Positions 1-8,900 are shown, counted from the stretch's first letter. The stretch: DNA of 64,000 bases from Shewanella algicola (GCF_014648035.1 NZ_BMQI01000015.1:27714-91713), one strand, 5' to 3'. Notes: generated by a model not told the origin, from the letters alone. Program-made: numbers and translations.

Positions 1-181
1 TCATCGCACTGGCCATTTGCACTGGCGTCACTTTCGCCTGCGCAAAACCCTGTATCAGCAAGCTTGCCTCGGCGAACGTTAAACTGCGCGAGCCTTTTTC
101 GCCTTTACCTAAGGCTTTGATCAGTAATTTAAAGTCAAATTCTGCCACTGAGGTTAAGGTTAATTCACCTATTTTAGGCAT
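1..181 (-). CDS. TrpD2/YbiB-like glycosyltransferase family 3 protein, N-terminal part (runs off the window)
   Basis: Only the first 60 codons are inside the window. The start is ATG at 181, overlapping the last 8 bp of cobA (174-181), which implies translational coupling. The peptide begins MPKIGELTLT and has a small helical domain with LTFAEASLLIQGF, resembling the N-terminal helical domain of anthranilate-phosphoribosyltransferase-like proteins (family 3 glycosyltransferases, TrpD2/YbiB). Such genes often follow nasA-cobA in Shewanella and Pseudomonas nitrate-assimilation operons. TrpD2 proteins of known structure bind nucleic acid and are not tryptophan enzymes. The family call rests on about 60 residues plus context, and the role in nitrate assimilation is unknown. 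Confidence 0.6.
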   Translation of the reverse strand, partial: MPKIGELTLTSVAEFDFKLLIKALGKGEKGSRSLTFAEASLLIQGFAQAKVTPVQMASAM

Positions 182-1031
182 ACATGGCCTCATACTGATT
201 TGTGTCATCAATATCTGTTAATAACATCGCTAATTGTTGTCCGACGCTGACCACCTCACCGATAATAATTAATGTTGGCCCCGCATCATGTATGGACATT
301 GCTGCTTGTGCCATTGTAGATACCGTTGCATACGTGATGATTTGATTTGTGCGGCCACCGTTAGTGACAAATGCCACCGGCAGCGAGCCCTGACAATTCG
401 CTTCGAGCAACCCAGTTGCAATGCGATTGGCTTGCTCTTTGCCCATATAAAACACAAGGGTCGATTGGGCGGCTAACAATGCTTGCCATTGCGTTGGAGC
501 ACCAGCGTTGTCGGCATTGGTCATTTTGGTACCAGTAATTAAAGTGACGCTGCGCGCCATACCGCGAAATGTCAGCGGGATCCCGCTGCTTGATGCACTC
601 CCAAGCGCCGCTGTAACGCCAGCAATAAATTGCGATCTTACATTGTGCTCAGCTAAATAAAGCGCCTCTTCAGCTCCGCGGCCAAAAATATGCGGGTCAC
701 CACCTTTTAGGCGCACCACTTTATGGCCTTGTTTAGCAAGCTTAAGTAATAATGCGTTAATGTCGTCTTGTTTAATGCTTGGCTGGCCGCAACGTTTGCC
801 GACAAAATGACGCTGACAGTGACTACTGACTAAAGTCAAAATGTCACTGCTCACTAAGCTGTCGTACACTAATACATCAGCCTGGGCGACAATGCGCGCT
901 GCTTTAATCGTCATTAAATCGAGCTGGCCACATCCGGCACCTACAATGGCAACTTCACCAGGGTGTAACGCGGTAACAGAGTCGCCGTCAATAGGCTTAA
1001 CACTTTGGATTAATCCATCAAGGGTATTCAT
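174..1031 (-). CDS. cobA: Uroporphyrinogen-III C-methyltransferase (SUMT)
   Basis: This enzyme methylates uroporphyrinogen III twice with SAM to precorrin-2, the precursor of sirohaem. Sirohaem is the cofactor of assimilatory nitrite and sulfite reductases. The 285-aa protein has the SUMT signatures in order: VGAGCGQLDLMTIKA near residue 30, VVRLKGGDPHIFGRG near 105, GVTAALGSASSSGIPLTFRG near 140 and LVFYMGK near 190. It is the stand-alone methyltransferase, without the CysG dehydrogenase/chelatase domain. Its ATG overlaps the nasA stop (TAATG), so it is the middle gene of the nasA-cobA-trpD2-like operon. The usual Pro of VGAGPG is Cys here. Confidence 0.93.
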   Translation of the reverse strand: MNTLDGLIQSVKPIDGDSVTALHPGEVAIVGAGCGQLDLMTIKAARIVAQADVLVYDSLVSSDILTLVSSHCQRHFVGKRCGQPSIKQDDINALLLKLAKQGHKVVRLKGGDPHIFGRGAEEALYLAEHNVRSQFIAGVTAALGSASSSGIPLTFRGMARSVTLITGTKMTNADNAGAPTQWQALLAAQSTLVFYMGKEQANRIATGLLEANCQGSLPVAFVTNGGRTNQIITYATVSTMAQAAMSIHDAGPTLIIIGEVVSVGQQLAMLLTDIDDTNQYEAMYA

Positions 1032-3838
1032 TAGGCGACATCCTCTTCTGTTACATTAGGGTATTGATACCCGCTATACGATAAAGCCTGTTGCCAGTGC
1101 GATTGCGCACATTGCTTAACTTCACTATTGCAGCTGCCACATTGACGACCACAGCCCAGAGTGGATTGCGTATTATCCAAGGCGTTGACAAAACTCAGTT
1201 TTTTCAGGCCGTCATTAAACATTTGTTGATCAAATTGCGCGTTAATCTCATCTGCGATTTGTGCTTCAGTCACCCCAGTACACGCACAGACGAGTGGACT
1301 ATTACCCGCTTGAATTTGTTGGTGTAACTGCTTTATAAATGCAGAATCTAGTTGTTTACCAATAAATCCATTTAGCGGCTCTAGAGCCAATCCGATTTGG
1401 CTTGAAGACAGAATTTTAAGCGCGGTAACATTGTTTTTAACCATGTTACATTGAATATAAAAACATTGATTATCGTAGGTAAATGACCATGACAATGAGT
1501 GGGGCGTTGCCTGATATGTAAAGCTTTTTTCAGAGTAACTAAAGCCCACATGATGACAAACTCCGCTAGACAAGGTTTGTGCAACTTGCCAGCATAGGCC
1601 ATCTGCGGCGGGATCATGCAACCCAAATACCACGCCCTGCAATGCCAGTTCGATGCGCGTTAAGATCACTGGTTGACATTTAAATCCAGGTTGTTGTGAT
1701 AAAGGGTCGACGCGGTTATCAATTGCCTGGTTAACTCCTTTACCCAATGAAAACTGGGCCGACCAATGCATTGACATAAAAGCGATATTCTCAGCCATAT
1801 CTTCATCGGCGACGACTCTGGCTGTTGCCTTATTCTGCTCAGCATTTTTTTGTGCTGTAGAATTTTGTGCAGAACGATTGGCTTGCATATCATTGATAGC
1901 GTCAATACGGACTAAATCACCTTCTGTTAATGATAACGAGGCGAGTTTGTTTGGGTGAAGCTGGATTATTGGTTCTGGGATACTCGCGCGTAAGCTGGCA
2001 ATATGACCAGTACGCGTCATGGTATGCCATTGATCGCGACTGCGGCCACTATTGAGTAATACGGTCGTTTCTGCTGTGTCAGTTGTTTCTGCTGCATTGA
2101 GACCCTTAGGTACGATAAATTGCGCTTTAGCGCTTGGCGTGGCAAACACACCTTGGCTAAATAAACGTAAACCGGTTTGGCCGATATGCTCTGCTGAAGC
2201 GATGGGCCATTGTGTCGGAGCTAGATTGTCATACTCTTGCTGGGTTAAATTCGCTAATCCACTGATGTCGAATACTTTACCGGCAAAGGTTTGCTTAACT
2301 TGAGCAGATAAACAGGCAAATTCATTAAACACACTGGCATTAGTTTTAAATTCAAATCCCTGAAAACCCATTTTTTGTGCAACTTGGCTTATCGCCCACC
2401 AATCAGGTTTACTTTGGCCTTTAGGCACGATAAAACCACGTTGGCGGCTTATTGTGCGTTCACTATTGGTTACTGTGCCACACTTTTCCGACCACCCTTG
2501 TGCAGGTAGTAATACATCTGCCAGTTTTGCGGTATCTGAATCTGGAGTGATTTCTGACACCACCACAAAGGGGCAATCAGCCAATGCTTGAGCAATCTTA
2601 TTAGTGTTTGGCAATGACACCACAGGATTAGTCCCCATGATCCAAATGGCTTTTATTGTACCTTCAGCAAGCGCATCAAACATATCAACAGCGGCTAAGC
2701 CTTTTTTGTCTGCTACGGCATCTACTTGCCAGAAGTTTGCTAATAATTGTTGTTCTGGCGTAGAAAATCCCATATGACACGCCAATTGTGTTGCTAAGCC
2801 TCCCACCTCACGACCACCCATTGCATTGGGTTGCCCTGTCAGTGAGAAAAAACCGCATCCCGCCTGGCCGATGTGGCCTAGCGCAAGATGACAATGAATA
2901 ATCGCTTGGGTTATTTCAGTACCAATGACCGACTGATTAACGCCTTGGCATGAAGCAGTAAGCACTTTATTGTCATTAATAAACAGCTGATAAAATTGAG
3001 TTAATGCAGCTAAAGACACGCCAACTTGTTTAGCAAGGCTAGCTAGATTGCAACTTAATTGCTGGGCGCTTTCAATAATCTCGTTATAACCCTGAGTGTG
3101 AGCAGCAATAAAGTCATGATTGACACTGTTACTGTCGGCTAAAAAGCCGAGCAAGCCATGAAACAAGGCTAAATCTGCACCTGGTTTAATGGCTAAATGA
3201 ATATCCGCTTGTTTGGCTGTTGCTGTTGCAATGGGGTCGATAACCACTAACTGGCTATGATTAGCCTTTTTGGCCGCTAAAATGCGTTGAAACAATACTG
3301 GGTGGGTCCAGGCTGTATTTGCACCAATCAATACTATAACGTCTGCGTGCTCAATATCATCGTAACAACCTGGCACCACATCCTCACCAAAGCAGCCCTG
3401 CATCGCACTCACCGCAGATGACATACAAAGGCGTGAATTAGTGTCAACGTTAGCGGTTTTTAAATAGCCTTTAGCAAATTTGTTTGCGACATAATAATCT
3501 TCGGTGAGTAACTGACCAGAAAGGTACAGTGCGACTGAATCTGGGCCAAATTCGGCAATGGTATTGGCAAACTTATCGGCAATTAAGCTGCTTGCGTCAT
3601 CCCAATTTATCGGCTTCCCAGAGCGTAACATCGGATACCGAAGCACATTAGGTTGGGCTAAACTATCGAGAAGTCGCTCACCTTTAGCACATAAATGTCC
3701 ATGGTTGGCAGGATGGTTAATGTCACCTGTAAGCGTTAAATTTGCGCGTTCAACTTTTTCCCAATCAGCTTGAGTAGAGGACACACTAACCCCGCATCCT
3801 ACACCACAATAAGCACAAGTTGATTGGATAGCTGACAT
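1031..3838 (-). CDS. nasA: Assimilatory nitrate reductase, large catalytic subunit with C-terminal BFD-like [2Fe-2S] domain
   Basis: Cytoplasmic molybdopterin enzyme reducing nitrate to nitrite for nitrogen assimilation. I place the start at ATG 3838, which has AAAGGG about 8 nt upstream, giving 935 aa; an in-frame upstream ATG at 3856 has no good ribosome site. The N-terminus carries the 4Fe-4S motif C8-x2-C11-x3-C15 with C50. The molybdopterin oxidoreductase and dinucleotide-binding domains follow; SGRSRDQWHTMTRTG is typical of NarB/NasA. The last 100 residues contain CACTGVTE and CGRQCGSC, a BFD-like ferredoxin domain as in gammaproteobacterial NasA. There is no signal peptide, as expected. 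No nirBD is adjacent on the upstream side, where cctA is the neighbour. NapA is excluded by the BFD domain and the lack of a Tat signal. Confidence 0.94.
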   Translation of the reverse strand: MSAIQSTCAYCGVGCGVSVSSTQADWEKVERANLTLTGDINHPANHGHLCAKGERLLDSLAQPNVLRYPMLRSGKPINWDDASSLIADKFANTIAEFGPDSVALYLSGQLLTEDYYVANKFAKGYLKTANVDTNSRLCMSSAVSAMQGCFGEDVVPGCYDDIEHADVIVLIGANTAWTHPVLFQRILAAKKANHSQLVVIDPIATATAKQADIHLAIKPGADLALFHGLLGFLADSNSVNHDFIAAHTQGYNEIIESAQQLSCNLASLAKQVGVSLAALTQFYQLFINDNKVLTASCQGVNQSVIGTEITQAIIHCHLALGHIGQAGCGFFSLTGQPNAMGGREVGGLATQLACHMGFSTPEQQLLANFWQVDAVADKKGLAAVDMFDALAEGTIKAIWIMGTNPVVSLPNTNKIAQALADCPFVVVSEITPDSDTAKLADVLLPAQGWSEKCGTVTNSERTISRQRGFIVPKGQSKPDWWAISQVAQKMGFQGFEFKTNASVFNEFACLSAQVKQTFAGKVFDISGLANLTQQEYDNLAPTQWPIASAEHIGQTGLRLFSQGVFATPSAKAQFIVPKGLNAAETTDTAETTVLLNSGRSRDQWHTMTRTGHIASLRASIPEPIIQLHPNKLASLSLTEGDLVRIDAINDMQANRSAQNSTAQKNAEQNKATARVVADEDMAENIAFMSMHWSAQFSLGKGVNQAIDNRVDPLSQQPGFKCQPVILTRIELALQGVVFGLHDPAADGLCWQVAQTLSSGVCHHVGFSYSEKSFTYQATPHSLSWSFTYDNQCFYIQCNMVKNNVTALKILSSSQIGLALEPLNGFIGKQLDSAFIKQLHQQIQAGNSPLVCACTGVTEAQIADEINAQFDQQMFNDGLKKLSFVNALDNTQSTLGCGRQCGSCNSEVKQCAQSHWQQALSYSGYQYPNVTEEDVA

Positions 3839-4018
3839 ACTTTGACCCTTTCGCATTCATCATTTATTGATGTTAGTACTGCGAAAGCTGTGCCAAAAAA
3901 TTAACTTACTGATTTAATGTAGAATTAGAAAATATAATATTGGGTTTGCCCCAACATTTGCGCAACAAAAGTGCAAGGTGGCACAATTGAAGTGCGTATC
4001 TACTTGAAAACAATAGAC

Positions 4019-4046
4019 TTTGTATACCTCGAAAGAGGTATACAAA
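4019..4046. repeat. Perfect 12-bp inverted repeat upstream of nasA
   Basis: TTTGTATACCTC (4019-4030) and GAGGTATACAAA (4035-4046) flank a GAAA loop, about 180 bp upstream of the nasA start. There is no T-run on either side, so it does not look like a terminator. It could be an operator for a dimeric repressor (the GTATAC core is common in GntR-family sites) or a leader hairpin. It lies downstream of the cctA terminator, so it belongs to the nasA upstream region. Confidence 0.6.
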
Positions 4047-4083
4047 TCATCTGCAAGGGGGATTTTAAGATGAGGCAGAAACA

Positions 4084-4111
4084 AAAATACCGACACGAAT
4101 GTCGGTATTTT
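4084..4111 (-). terminator. Intrinsic terminator after cctA
   Basis: A 12-bp stem, AAAATACCGACA/TGTCGGTATTTT, with a 4-nt loop lies 18 bp past the cctA stop. On the minus strand it is followed by TTTTTGTTT. It separates cctA from nasA. Confidence 0.8.
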
Positions 4112-4128
4112 GAATTTATTCGAACAGC

Positions 4129-4461
4129 TTATTCTGCAGTACGACCATCATCATGACATGTATCACAAGTTGGTTTTTCACCTACAGTAATTTCATGAGG
4201 CGCGTGACAATCAGCACACATTAGCATGCCGTCATGCGCTTGGTGAGTAGCGTCCATTTCCTCAAGAGAGCCGTGACAACTTTGACATTGTTCGAACTCA
4301 AATTCTCCATCAGCTGATGGCTCGCCGTCAGCGTGACAGTTTTCACAGCCACCCATTTCAACGTGAAACTCAGCAAGAGTTTCATCAGCAGCGAATGATG
4401 CTGAAGACATCATTACAGCAAATCCAGCGGCAAACAACGCACTAAGTAGTTTATTGCTCAT
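4129..4461 (-). CDS. cctA: Periplasmic small tetrahaem cytochrome c (CctA/STC)
   Basis: Electron shuttle of the Shewanella periplasm, linking the inner-membrane quinol dehydrogenase CymA to periplasmic and outer-membrane reductases. The start is ATG 4461, because GGAGGA lies 8 nt upstream; a longer in-frame ATG at 4476 overlaps that ribosome site. The 110-aa precursor has a Sec signal peptide (hydrophobic stretch, cleavage after SFA-A) and a mature part of about 86 residues. It has exactly four CXXCH haem sites: CENCH, CQSCH, CADCH and CDTCH. The ending CHDDGRT is typical of this small cytochrome. It has its own terminator and is therefore probably monocistronic. Confidence 0.95.
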   Translation of the reverse strand: MSNKLLSALFAAGFAVMMSSASFAADETLAEFHVEMGGCENCHADGEPSADGEFEFEQCQSCHGSLEEMDATHQAHDGMLMCADCHAPHEITVGEKPTCDTCHDDGRTAE

Positions 4462-4476
4462 CTTATATTCCTCCAT

Positions 4477-4806
4477 TATGTGTGTATATTCGCATTCTTT
4501 TTAACCGATGCGGAACAAACACAGCAGCACGATACTTCACTTAAAAAAGCCCAACTCTTTATAGATCACATCAATCAAAATCAATAGACTATATAAAAGT
4601 AGTTAACCAATTAACTTTAAGCAAAATTAATTTAGATTAAGTAATAATAGCAGTGTTATCTACTAGAATATGTGCGCTACATCATGTAACTCGATGGTTT
4701 TTAGTCAATAAATTCAAGTTAACTGCAATTTTGAACTGTTAACGCTACTATCAAACACAACGGTGATGCGTAAAACATGTCGGTTTAATGCTTATTGATA
4801 TAACAC
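4477..4806. other. Intergenic region between cctA and mmsB
   Basis: About 330 bp, AT-rich, with no supportable gene. It must hold the cctA promoter. Half-site-like TTGAT/TGTGA strings occur near 4561-4590 but form no acceptable full FNR or CRP site. Confidence 0.5.
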
Positions 4807-4807
4807 A

Positions 4808-4833
4808 ATAAAAAGCCCCAACATATTGGGGCT
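4808..4833 (-). terminator. Intrinsic terminator after the mmsB-like gene
   Basis: Stem AGCCCCAA/TTGGGGCT (4814-4821 and 4826-4833) with loop CATA, followed on the minus strand by TTTTATTG. It lies 28 bp past the stop codon. Confidence 0.85.
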
Positions 4834-4861
4834 AAAGCAATGGTTGCAATTAAAGGTGATA

Positions 4862-5737
4862 TTAATCGCGTGTCTTTTCAAGACGTGCCAGTAAGCTCGA
4901 GGTATCCCAACGGTTACCTTTCATTGCTTGTACTTCCGAGTAAAATTGATCAACTAATGCTGTAACGGGTAAATGACTGCCATTTCGGCGCGCTTCATCT
5001 AATGCAATACCTAAATCTTTACGCATCCAATCAATCGCAAAACCAAAATCGTATTTACCTTGCCACATGGTTTGATAGCGGTTTTCCATTTGCCAACTTT
5101 GCGCTGCACCTTTACTGATAACTTCAATCACTTTAAGGCCATCTAAACCGGCACTTTTGGCAAAGTGAAGCCCTTCAGCTAACCCCTGAACCACACCAGC
5201 AATACAAATTTGATTAACCATTTTGGTTAATTGCCCTGAGCCCACCGGCCCTAACAATTCAGCACAGCGGCTATATGCAGTAATCACAGGTTTAATGGCA
5301 TCAAAGTCGACAGGATCGCCACCCATCATGACGGTTAACACACCATTTTCAGCCCCGGCTTGACCTCCAGACACAGGCGCATCTAAAAAAGCAATATTAA
5401 ACGGTTTAATATGCGCAGCTATCTCACGAGCAACATCCGCAGAAGCTGTCGTGTGATCGACCAACACTGAACCTGCATGCATGCCGTGAATCACACCTTT
5501 CTCACCCAACACCACTTGGCGAAGGTCATCATCATTACCGACACAGGTAAACACAATATCCTGGCCTTTCGCTGCATCTTTTGGTGTAGCGGCAGATTGA
5601 CCACCATATTGCTCAACCCACTTAGCGGCTTTTGCGGCGGTACGATTGTAGACGGTGACCTCATGGCCACTGTTAACTAAATGCCCCGCCATCGGGTACC
5701 CCATAACGCCTAAACCAATAAATGCGACTTTGGCCAT
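4862..5737 (-). CDS. NAD(P)-dependent 3-hydroxyisobutyrate dehydrogenase family protein (MmsB/GarR-like)
   Basis: A beta-hydroxyacid dehydrogenase of 291 aa. The N-terminal Rossmann motif is VAFIGLGVMGYPMAGHL (residues 4-20). The substrate motif DAPVSGGQAGAENG lies near 120, and the catalytic lysine segment GSGQLTKMVNQ near 170. These features fit 3-hydroxyisobutyrate dehydrogenase, tartronate semialdehyde reductase and related enzymes, and the substrate cannot be fixed from sequence. It follows the thioesterase gene by 14 bp on the same strand, so the two are probably cotranscribed. It has no valine-degradation neighbours here, which argues against a confident mmsB name. Confidence 0.85.
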   Translation of the reverse strand: MAKVAFIGLGVMGYPMAGHLVNSGHEVTVYNRTAAKAAKWVEQYGGQSAATPKDAAKGQDIVFTCVGNDDDLRQVVLGEKGVIHGMHAGSVLVDHTTASADVAREIAAHIKPFNIAFLDAPVSGGQAGAENGVLTVMMGGDPVDFDAIKPVITAYSRCAELLGPVGSGQLTKMVNQICIAGVVQGLAEGLHFAKSAGLDGLKVIEVISKGAAQSWQMENRYQTMWQGKYDFGFAIDWMRKDLGIALDEARRNGSHLPVTALVDQFYSEVQAMKGNRWDTSSLLARLEKTRD

Positions 5738-5751
5738 GATGTTTTCCTTAT

Positions 5752-6240
5752 TTATTCAACTGAAGGTTTAACGTGAGCTTCCATTTCTGCGCCAATACGC
5801 TTGCGCATATCCATCAAGCGTAATGCACTATCGCGTAAGCGAACATCATCTGTCGTTGCCGGTATCCATTCAGGAACCGATGTTGGATGACCTTCATCGT
5901 CAACAGCAACCATAATAACAATACAATGCGTGGTTAAATGACGATCTGAATCTTTTGGATCGCCTGCTTTAACATCAATGCCAATATGCATTGATGTTGT
6001 ACCGGTATAAATCACTTTACCCGTCACTTCAACAATATTACCGACATGAATGGGTTTAACAAAACGAATGCCGCCAGCATAAACAGTAATACAATACTTA
6101 CCACTCCATCCTGCTGCAGCGGCATAAGCCGCTAAATCGATCCATTTCATCACCGCACCACCGTGCACCTTACCGCCGAAATTAACATCTGCAGGTTCGG
6201 CCAAAAAACGCAATGTAAGCTGTCTATCTTTACCGGCCAT
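5752..6240 (-). CDS. Acyl-CoA thioesterase, hot-dog fold (YciA/BFIT type)
   Basis: A 162-aa single hot-dog domain protein. The N-terminal half has the acyl-CoA thioester hydrolase pattern FGGKVHGGAVMKWIDLAAY, with the conserved GG-MKWID helix, followed by VYAGGIRFVKPIHVG and VTGKVIYTGTTSMHIGI. Such enzymes hydrolyse cytoplasmic acyl-CoA. GGAGG lies 7 nt before the ATG. It is upstream of and probably cotranscribed with the mmsB-like gene, and separated from fabF by a bidirectional terminator, so it is not part of the fab operon despite the related chemistry. Chain-length preference is unknown. Confidence 0.85.
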   Translation of the reverse strand: MAGKDRQLTLRFLAEPADVNFGGKVHGGAVMKWIDLAAYAAAAGWSGKYCITVYAGGIRFVKPIHVGNIVEVTGKVIYTGTTSMHIGIDVKAGDPKDSDRHLTTHCIVIMVAVDDEGHPTSVPEWIPATTDDVRLRDSALRLMDMRKRIGAEMEAHVKPSVE

Positions 6241-6311
6241 AAAGCCTCCAATTCATTCGATGGTGTACCGCACGTCATTCAAATCGACAACGATACACTG
6301 AGTACTTTTAC

Positions 6312-6338
6312 AAAAAAAGCGCACTAGGCGCTTTTTTT
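6312..6338 (-). terminator. Intrinsic terminator after fabF
   Basis: Symmetric hairpin: seven A plus GCGC, loop ACTAG, then GCGC plus seven T. It begins 13 bp past the fabF stop and closes the fab transcription unit. The symmetric sequence could terminate in both directions. Confidence 0.88.
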
Positions 6339-6350
6339 AAATCATGTACA

Positions 6351-7592
6351 TTAATCAGCTTTTTTGAACAACAACGAGCCATTTGTGCCACCAAATCCAA
6401 ATGAGTTACATAAGGCGTAATCAAATTGATGACGACGAGAGGTGTGCGCAACAAAGTCTAAATCGCACCCTTCATCAGGGTTATCTAGGTTAATTGTTGG
6501 CGGCACATGTTGGTCGCGCAGTGCAAGCAAGGTAATGATGGCTTCAATGGCACCTGCCGCGCCCAGTAAATGTCCGGTCATTGATTTGGTTGAACTCACT
6601 AACAAATCATAAGCGTGAGGACCAAAGACCGCTTTAACCGCTGCAGCCTCTGCTTTATCACCGGCATTCGTTGAAGTGCCATGGGCATTAATATAACCCA
6701 CTTGCTCTTTTTCAATTTTAGCATCATTAATGGCGTTAACCATTGCAGCGGCAGCACCTGCGCCATCACTTGGAGGTGATGTCATGTGAAATGCATCGCC
6801 ACTCATGCCAAAGCCAACTAATTCGCCATAAATTTTGGCACCACGCGCTTTAGCACGTTCGTACTCTTCCATCACAATCACACCCGCGCCATCGCCAATC
6901 ACAAAGCCGTCACGGTCTTTGTCCCATGGACGACTTGCCGCAGTGGGATCATCATTGCGTGTCGACAATGCTTTAGCAGCACTAAAACCGGCTACACCTA
7001 ATGGGCTGGTCACATCTTCTGCACCGCCAGCAACCATCACATCGGCATCGCCGTAAGCAATTGTGCGGGCAGCAAAACCAATATTATGCACACCGGTAGT
7101 ACAAGCAGTGGTCACAGCAAAATTAGGGCCAGTCATGCCATACATAATCGATAAATGCCCAGCAATCATGTTAATGATGGTACTTGGCACAAAAAATGGT
7201 GACACTTTACGTGGTCCACCATTAAGTAATGCTGAATGGCCTTGTTCAATTAACCACATGCCACCCATACCAGCACCAATTGCTGTGCCTACTCGCGATG
7301 GGTTTTCTTGGCTCATATCAAGACCAGAGTCTTTAACGGCTTGAATGCCAGCAGCCATGCCGTATTGGATAAACAAATCCATTTTACGCGCATCTTTTTT
7401 TGATAAATATTGTTCGACGTTAAAATCTTTTACCGAACCACTGAAACGGGTGCCAAATTCGCTGGCATCAAACTTAGTGATTGGCGCAATACCACTTTGG
7501 CCTGCCAATAAGGCATTCCAAGAAGACTCGACATCATTACCTACTGGAGTCACAAGTCCAAGACCTGTGATGACGACACGACGTTTAGACAT
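6351..7592 (-). CDS. fabF: Beta-ketoacyl-ACP synthase II (KAS II)
   Basis: Condensing enzyme of fatty-acid elongation; it also makes cis-vaccenate from palmitoleoyl-ACP, which matters for cold-adapted membranes. ATG 7592 (MSKRRVV) gives 413 aa, the E. coli length, with AAGGTG 7 nt upstream; a GTG nine bases earlier is less likely. The active-site Cys is in [12 protein letters not shown], and the two His are in [13 protein letters not shown] and [27 protein letters not shown] is near the C-terminus. It is the last gene of the cluster and is separated from acpP by a terminator, so it may have its own promoter or depend on read-through. Confidence 0.97.
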   Translation of the reverse strand: MSKRRVVITGLGLVTPVGNDVESSWNALLAGQSGIAPITKFDASEFGTRFSGSVKDFNVEQYLSKKDARKMDLFIQYGMAAGIQAVKDSGLDMSQENPSRVGTAIGAGMGGMWLIEQGHSALLNGGPRKVSPFFVPSTIINMIAGHLSIMYGMTGPNFAVTTACTTGVHNIGFAARTIAYGDADVMVAGGAEDVTSPLGVAGFSAAKALSTRNDDPTAASRPWDKDRDGFVIGDGAGVIVMEEYERAKARGAKIYGELVGFGMSGDAFHMTSPPSDGAGAAAAMVNAINDAKIEKEQVGYINAHGTSTNAGDKAEAAAVKAVFGPHAYDLLVSSTKSMTGHLLGAAGAIEAIITLLALRDQHVPPTINLDNPDEGCDLDFVAHTSRRHQFDYALCNSFGFGGTNGSLLFKKAD

Positions 7593-7710
7593 GATATTCA
7601 CCTTTAAATAAAATCTGCCACGATGCCATTATTGCGATAACGCTAAAAAGAGATATAAGGGGGGGTATTCTAGTGCAATTAAATGGAACGAGCGTTTACA
7701 AATGCTTTAA

Positions 7711-7741
7711 ACAAAAACAGGCGGCATAAATGCCGCCTGTT
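7711..7741 (-). terminator. Intrinsic terminator between acpP and fabF
   Basis: An 11-bp GC-rich stem, AACAGGCGGCA/TGCCGCCTGTT, with loop TAAA is followed on the minus strand by TTTTTGTTT. It lies 16 bp past the acpP stop. It would let acpP be expressed far above fabF, consistent with the known abundance of ACP. Confidence 0.9.
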
Positions 7742-7756
7742 AATGTGAATTCTTGA

Positions 7757-7990
7757 TTACTGATTCTTAGAAACGTAATCGATCGCTGCTTGAACAGTAG
7801 TGATCTTTTCAGCTTCTTCGTCAGGGATCTCGGTATCAAACTCTTCTTCTAGAGCCATAACCAATTCAACCGTGTCTAGAGAATCAGCGCCTAAATCGTC
7901 TACAAAAGAAGCAGCTGATTTAACGTCTTCTTCTTTAACGCCAAGTTGTTCGATGATGATTTTCTTTACACGTTCTTCGATGTTGCTCAT
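7757..7990 (-). CDS. acpP: Acyl carrier protein
   Basis: A 77-aa acidic four-helix protein that carries acyl chains on 4'-phosphopantetheine. Ser37 in the motif GADSLDTVE is the attachment site. Length and sequence are standard. A ribosome site (GGAAAG) precedes the ATG. The gene sits between fabG and fabF as in E. coli, with a 163-bp upstream region containing a likely promoter and two palindromes, and a strong terminator behind it. Confidence 0.98.
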   Translation of the reverse strand: MSNIEERVKKIIIEQLGVKEEDVKSAASFVDDLGADSLDTVELVMALEEEFDTEIPDEEAEKITTVQAAIDYVSKNQ

Positions 7991-8011
7991 TAGTTTTCTT
8001 TCCTATTCAAA

Positions 8012-8027
8012 TTACGCACTTGCGTAA
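8012..8027 (-). repeat. Inverted repeat in the acpP leader
   Basis: TTACGCA (8012-8018) and TGCGTAA (8021-8027) with a 2-nt gap lie about 25-40 nt upstream of the acpP start, just after the predicted transcription start. It could fold at the 5' end of the message, but a 2-nt loop is too tight for the full stem, so a protein-binding palindrome is equally possible. Confidence 0.45.
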
Positions 8028-8037
8028 GATTGAGAGT

Positions 8038-8065
8038 AGTTTATTCGAATTAGATAACAATGCAA
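8038..8065 (-). promoter_or_regulatory. Candidate acpP promoter
   Basis: On the minus strand the -35 is TTGCAT (8060-8065) and the -10 is TAAACT (8038-8043), spaced 16 bp. Initiation near 8031 would give a leader of about 40 nt. The boxes match the sigma-70 consensus at 4/6 each. Confidence 0.5.
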
Positions 8066-8072
8066 GCATAGA

Positions 8073-8093
8073 TTTTGTGGTCTAACCACAAAA
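8073..8093. promoter_or_regulatory. Perfect palindrome upstream of the acpP promoter, FadR-like core
   Basis: TTTTGTGGT (8073-8081) and ACCACAAAA (8085-8093) flank a 3-nt centre. On the minus strand the core reads TGGTTAGACCA, which fits the general FadR half-site layout TGGT-N3-ACCA. The centre is about 52 bp upstream of the predicted acpP start site, a position typical of an activator. Binding by FadR is inference only. Confidence 0.45.
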
Positions 8094-8153
8094 ATTAACA
8101 TTGAATTATCACTAACCCTGACTCAAATGAAGGTAGTTACCTACCTATCGCCC

Positions 8154-8900
8154 TTAAACCATGTACATACCGCCATTCACATGCAATGTCTCGCCTGTGA
8201 TGTAAGCGGCTGAATCTGAGGCCAAAAACAATACTGCATTGGCAATTTCTTGTGCTTGCCCTAAACGTTCCATCGGAACTTGCGACATAATAGCTTGTTG
8301 CTGCTCCGGTGTCAGCTCATCTGTCATATCAGTCTGAATAAATCCAGGTGCAATAGCATTCACTGTTATTTGACGAGATGCAACCTCTCTTGCAAGAGAT
8401 TTTGTAAATCCAATCAAACCCGCTTTTGCTGCCGAGTAATTTACTTGACCAGCATTACCCATTGTACCTACTACTGAACCGATGCTGATAATACGTCCGA
8501 AACGTTTTTTCATCATAGATCGCATTACTGGTTTAGACAATTTAAATAACGACGTCAAGTTTGTGTCGATAATGTCTTGCCATTCATCGTCTTTCATTCG
8601 CATCATTAAATTGTCGCGGGTAATACCCGCATTGTTGATGAGAATATCAACCTCACCCGTTTTTTCTTTGATCTGGCTATATAAATCGGCAACCGATTGA
8701 GTATCAGTGACATTTAACACCATCCCAAAGCCTTTGTCACCTAGGTATTGCTGAATTGCTGCAGCGCCTTTTTCACTGGTTGCGGTACCAATAACAACTG
8801 CGCCAGCTTGTTGTAGCGATTCAGCAATTGCACGGCCAATGCCACGACTCGCACCGGTAACAAGCGCTACCTTACCGTCTAAACTGATGCTAAAGCTCAT
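8154..8900 (-). CDS. fabG: 3-oxoacyl-ACP reductase
   Basis: NADPH-dependent first reduction of the fatty-acid cycle. The 248-aa SDR protein has the cofactor motif TGASRGIGRAIAE near residue 16, NNAGITRDN near 89, and the catalytic Ser (SIGSVVGTMG) and Tyr/Lys (VNYSAAKAG) near 139-157. The C-terminus YITGETLHVNGGMYMV is that of genuine FabG. AAAGGAG precedes the ATG. It lies 10 bp downstream of fabD, so the two are cotranscribed. Confidence 0.97.
   Translation of the reverse strand: MSFSISLDGKVALVTGASRGIGRAIAESLQQAGAVVIGTATSEKGAAAIQQYLGDKGFGMVLNVTDTQSVADLYSQIKEKTGEVDILINNAGITRDNLMMRMKDDEWQDIIDTNLTSLFKLSKPVMRSMMKKRFGRIISIGSVVGTMGNAGQVNYSAAKAGLIGFTKSLAREVASRQITVNAIAPGFIQTDMTDELTPEQQQAIMSQVPMERLGQAQEIANAVLFLASDSAAYITGETLHVNGGMYMV

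Noticed and set aside
3857..4060. NasT/ANTAR-type tandem hexaloop leader before nasA
   Set aside because: The visible hairpins have 4-nt, 5-nt or 7-nt loops and lack the paired hexaloops with conserved A and G; no terminator with a U-run precedes the gene.
4561..4600. FNR or CRP site upstream of cctA
   Set aside because: TTGAT and TGTGA strings occur, but no arrangement gives two good half-sites at the right spacing.
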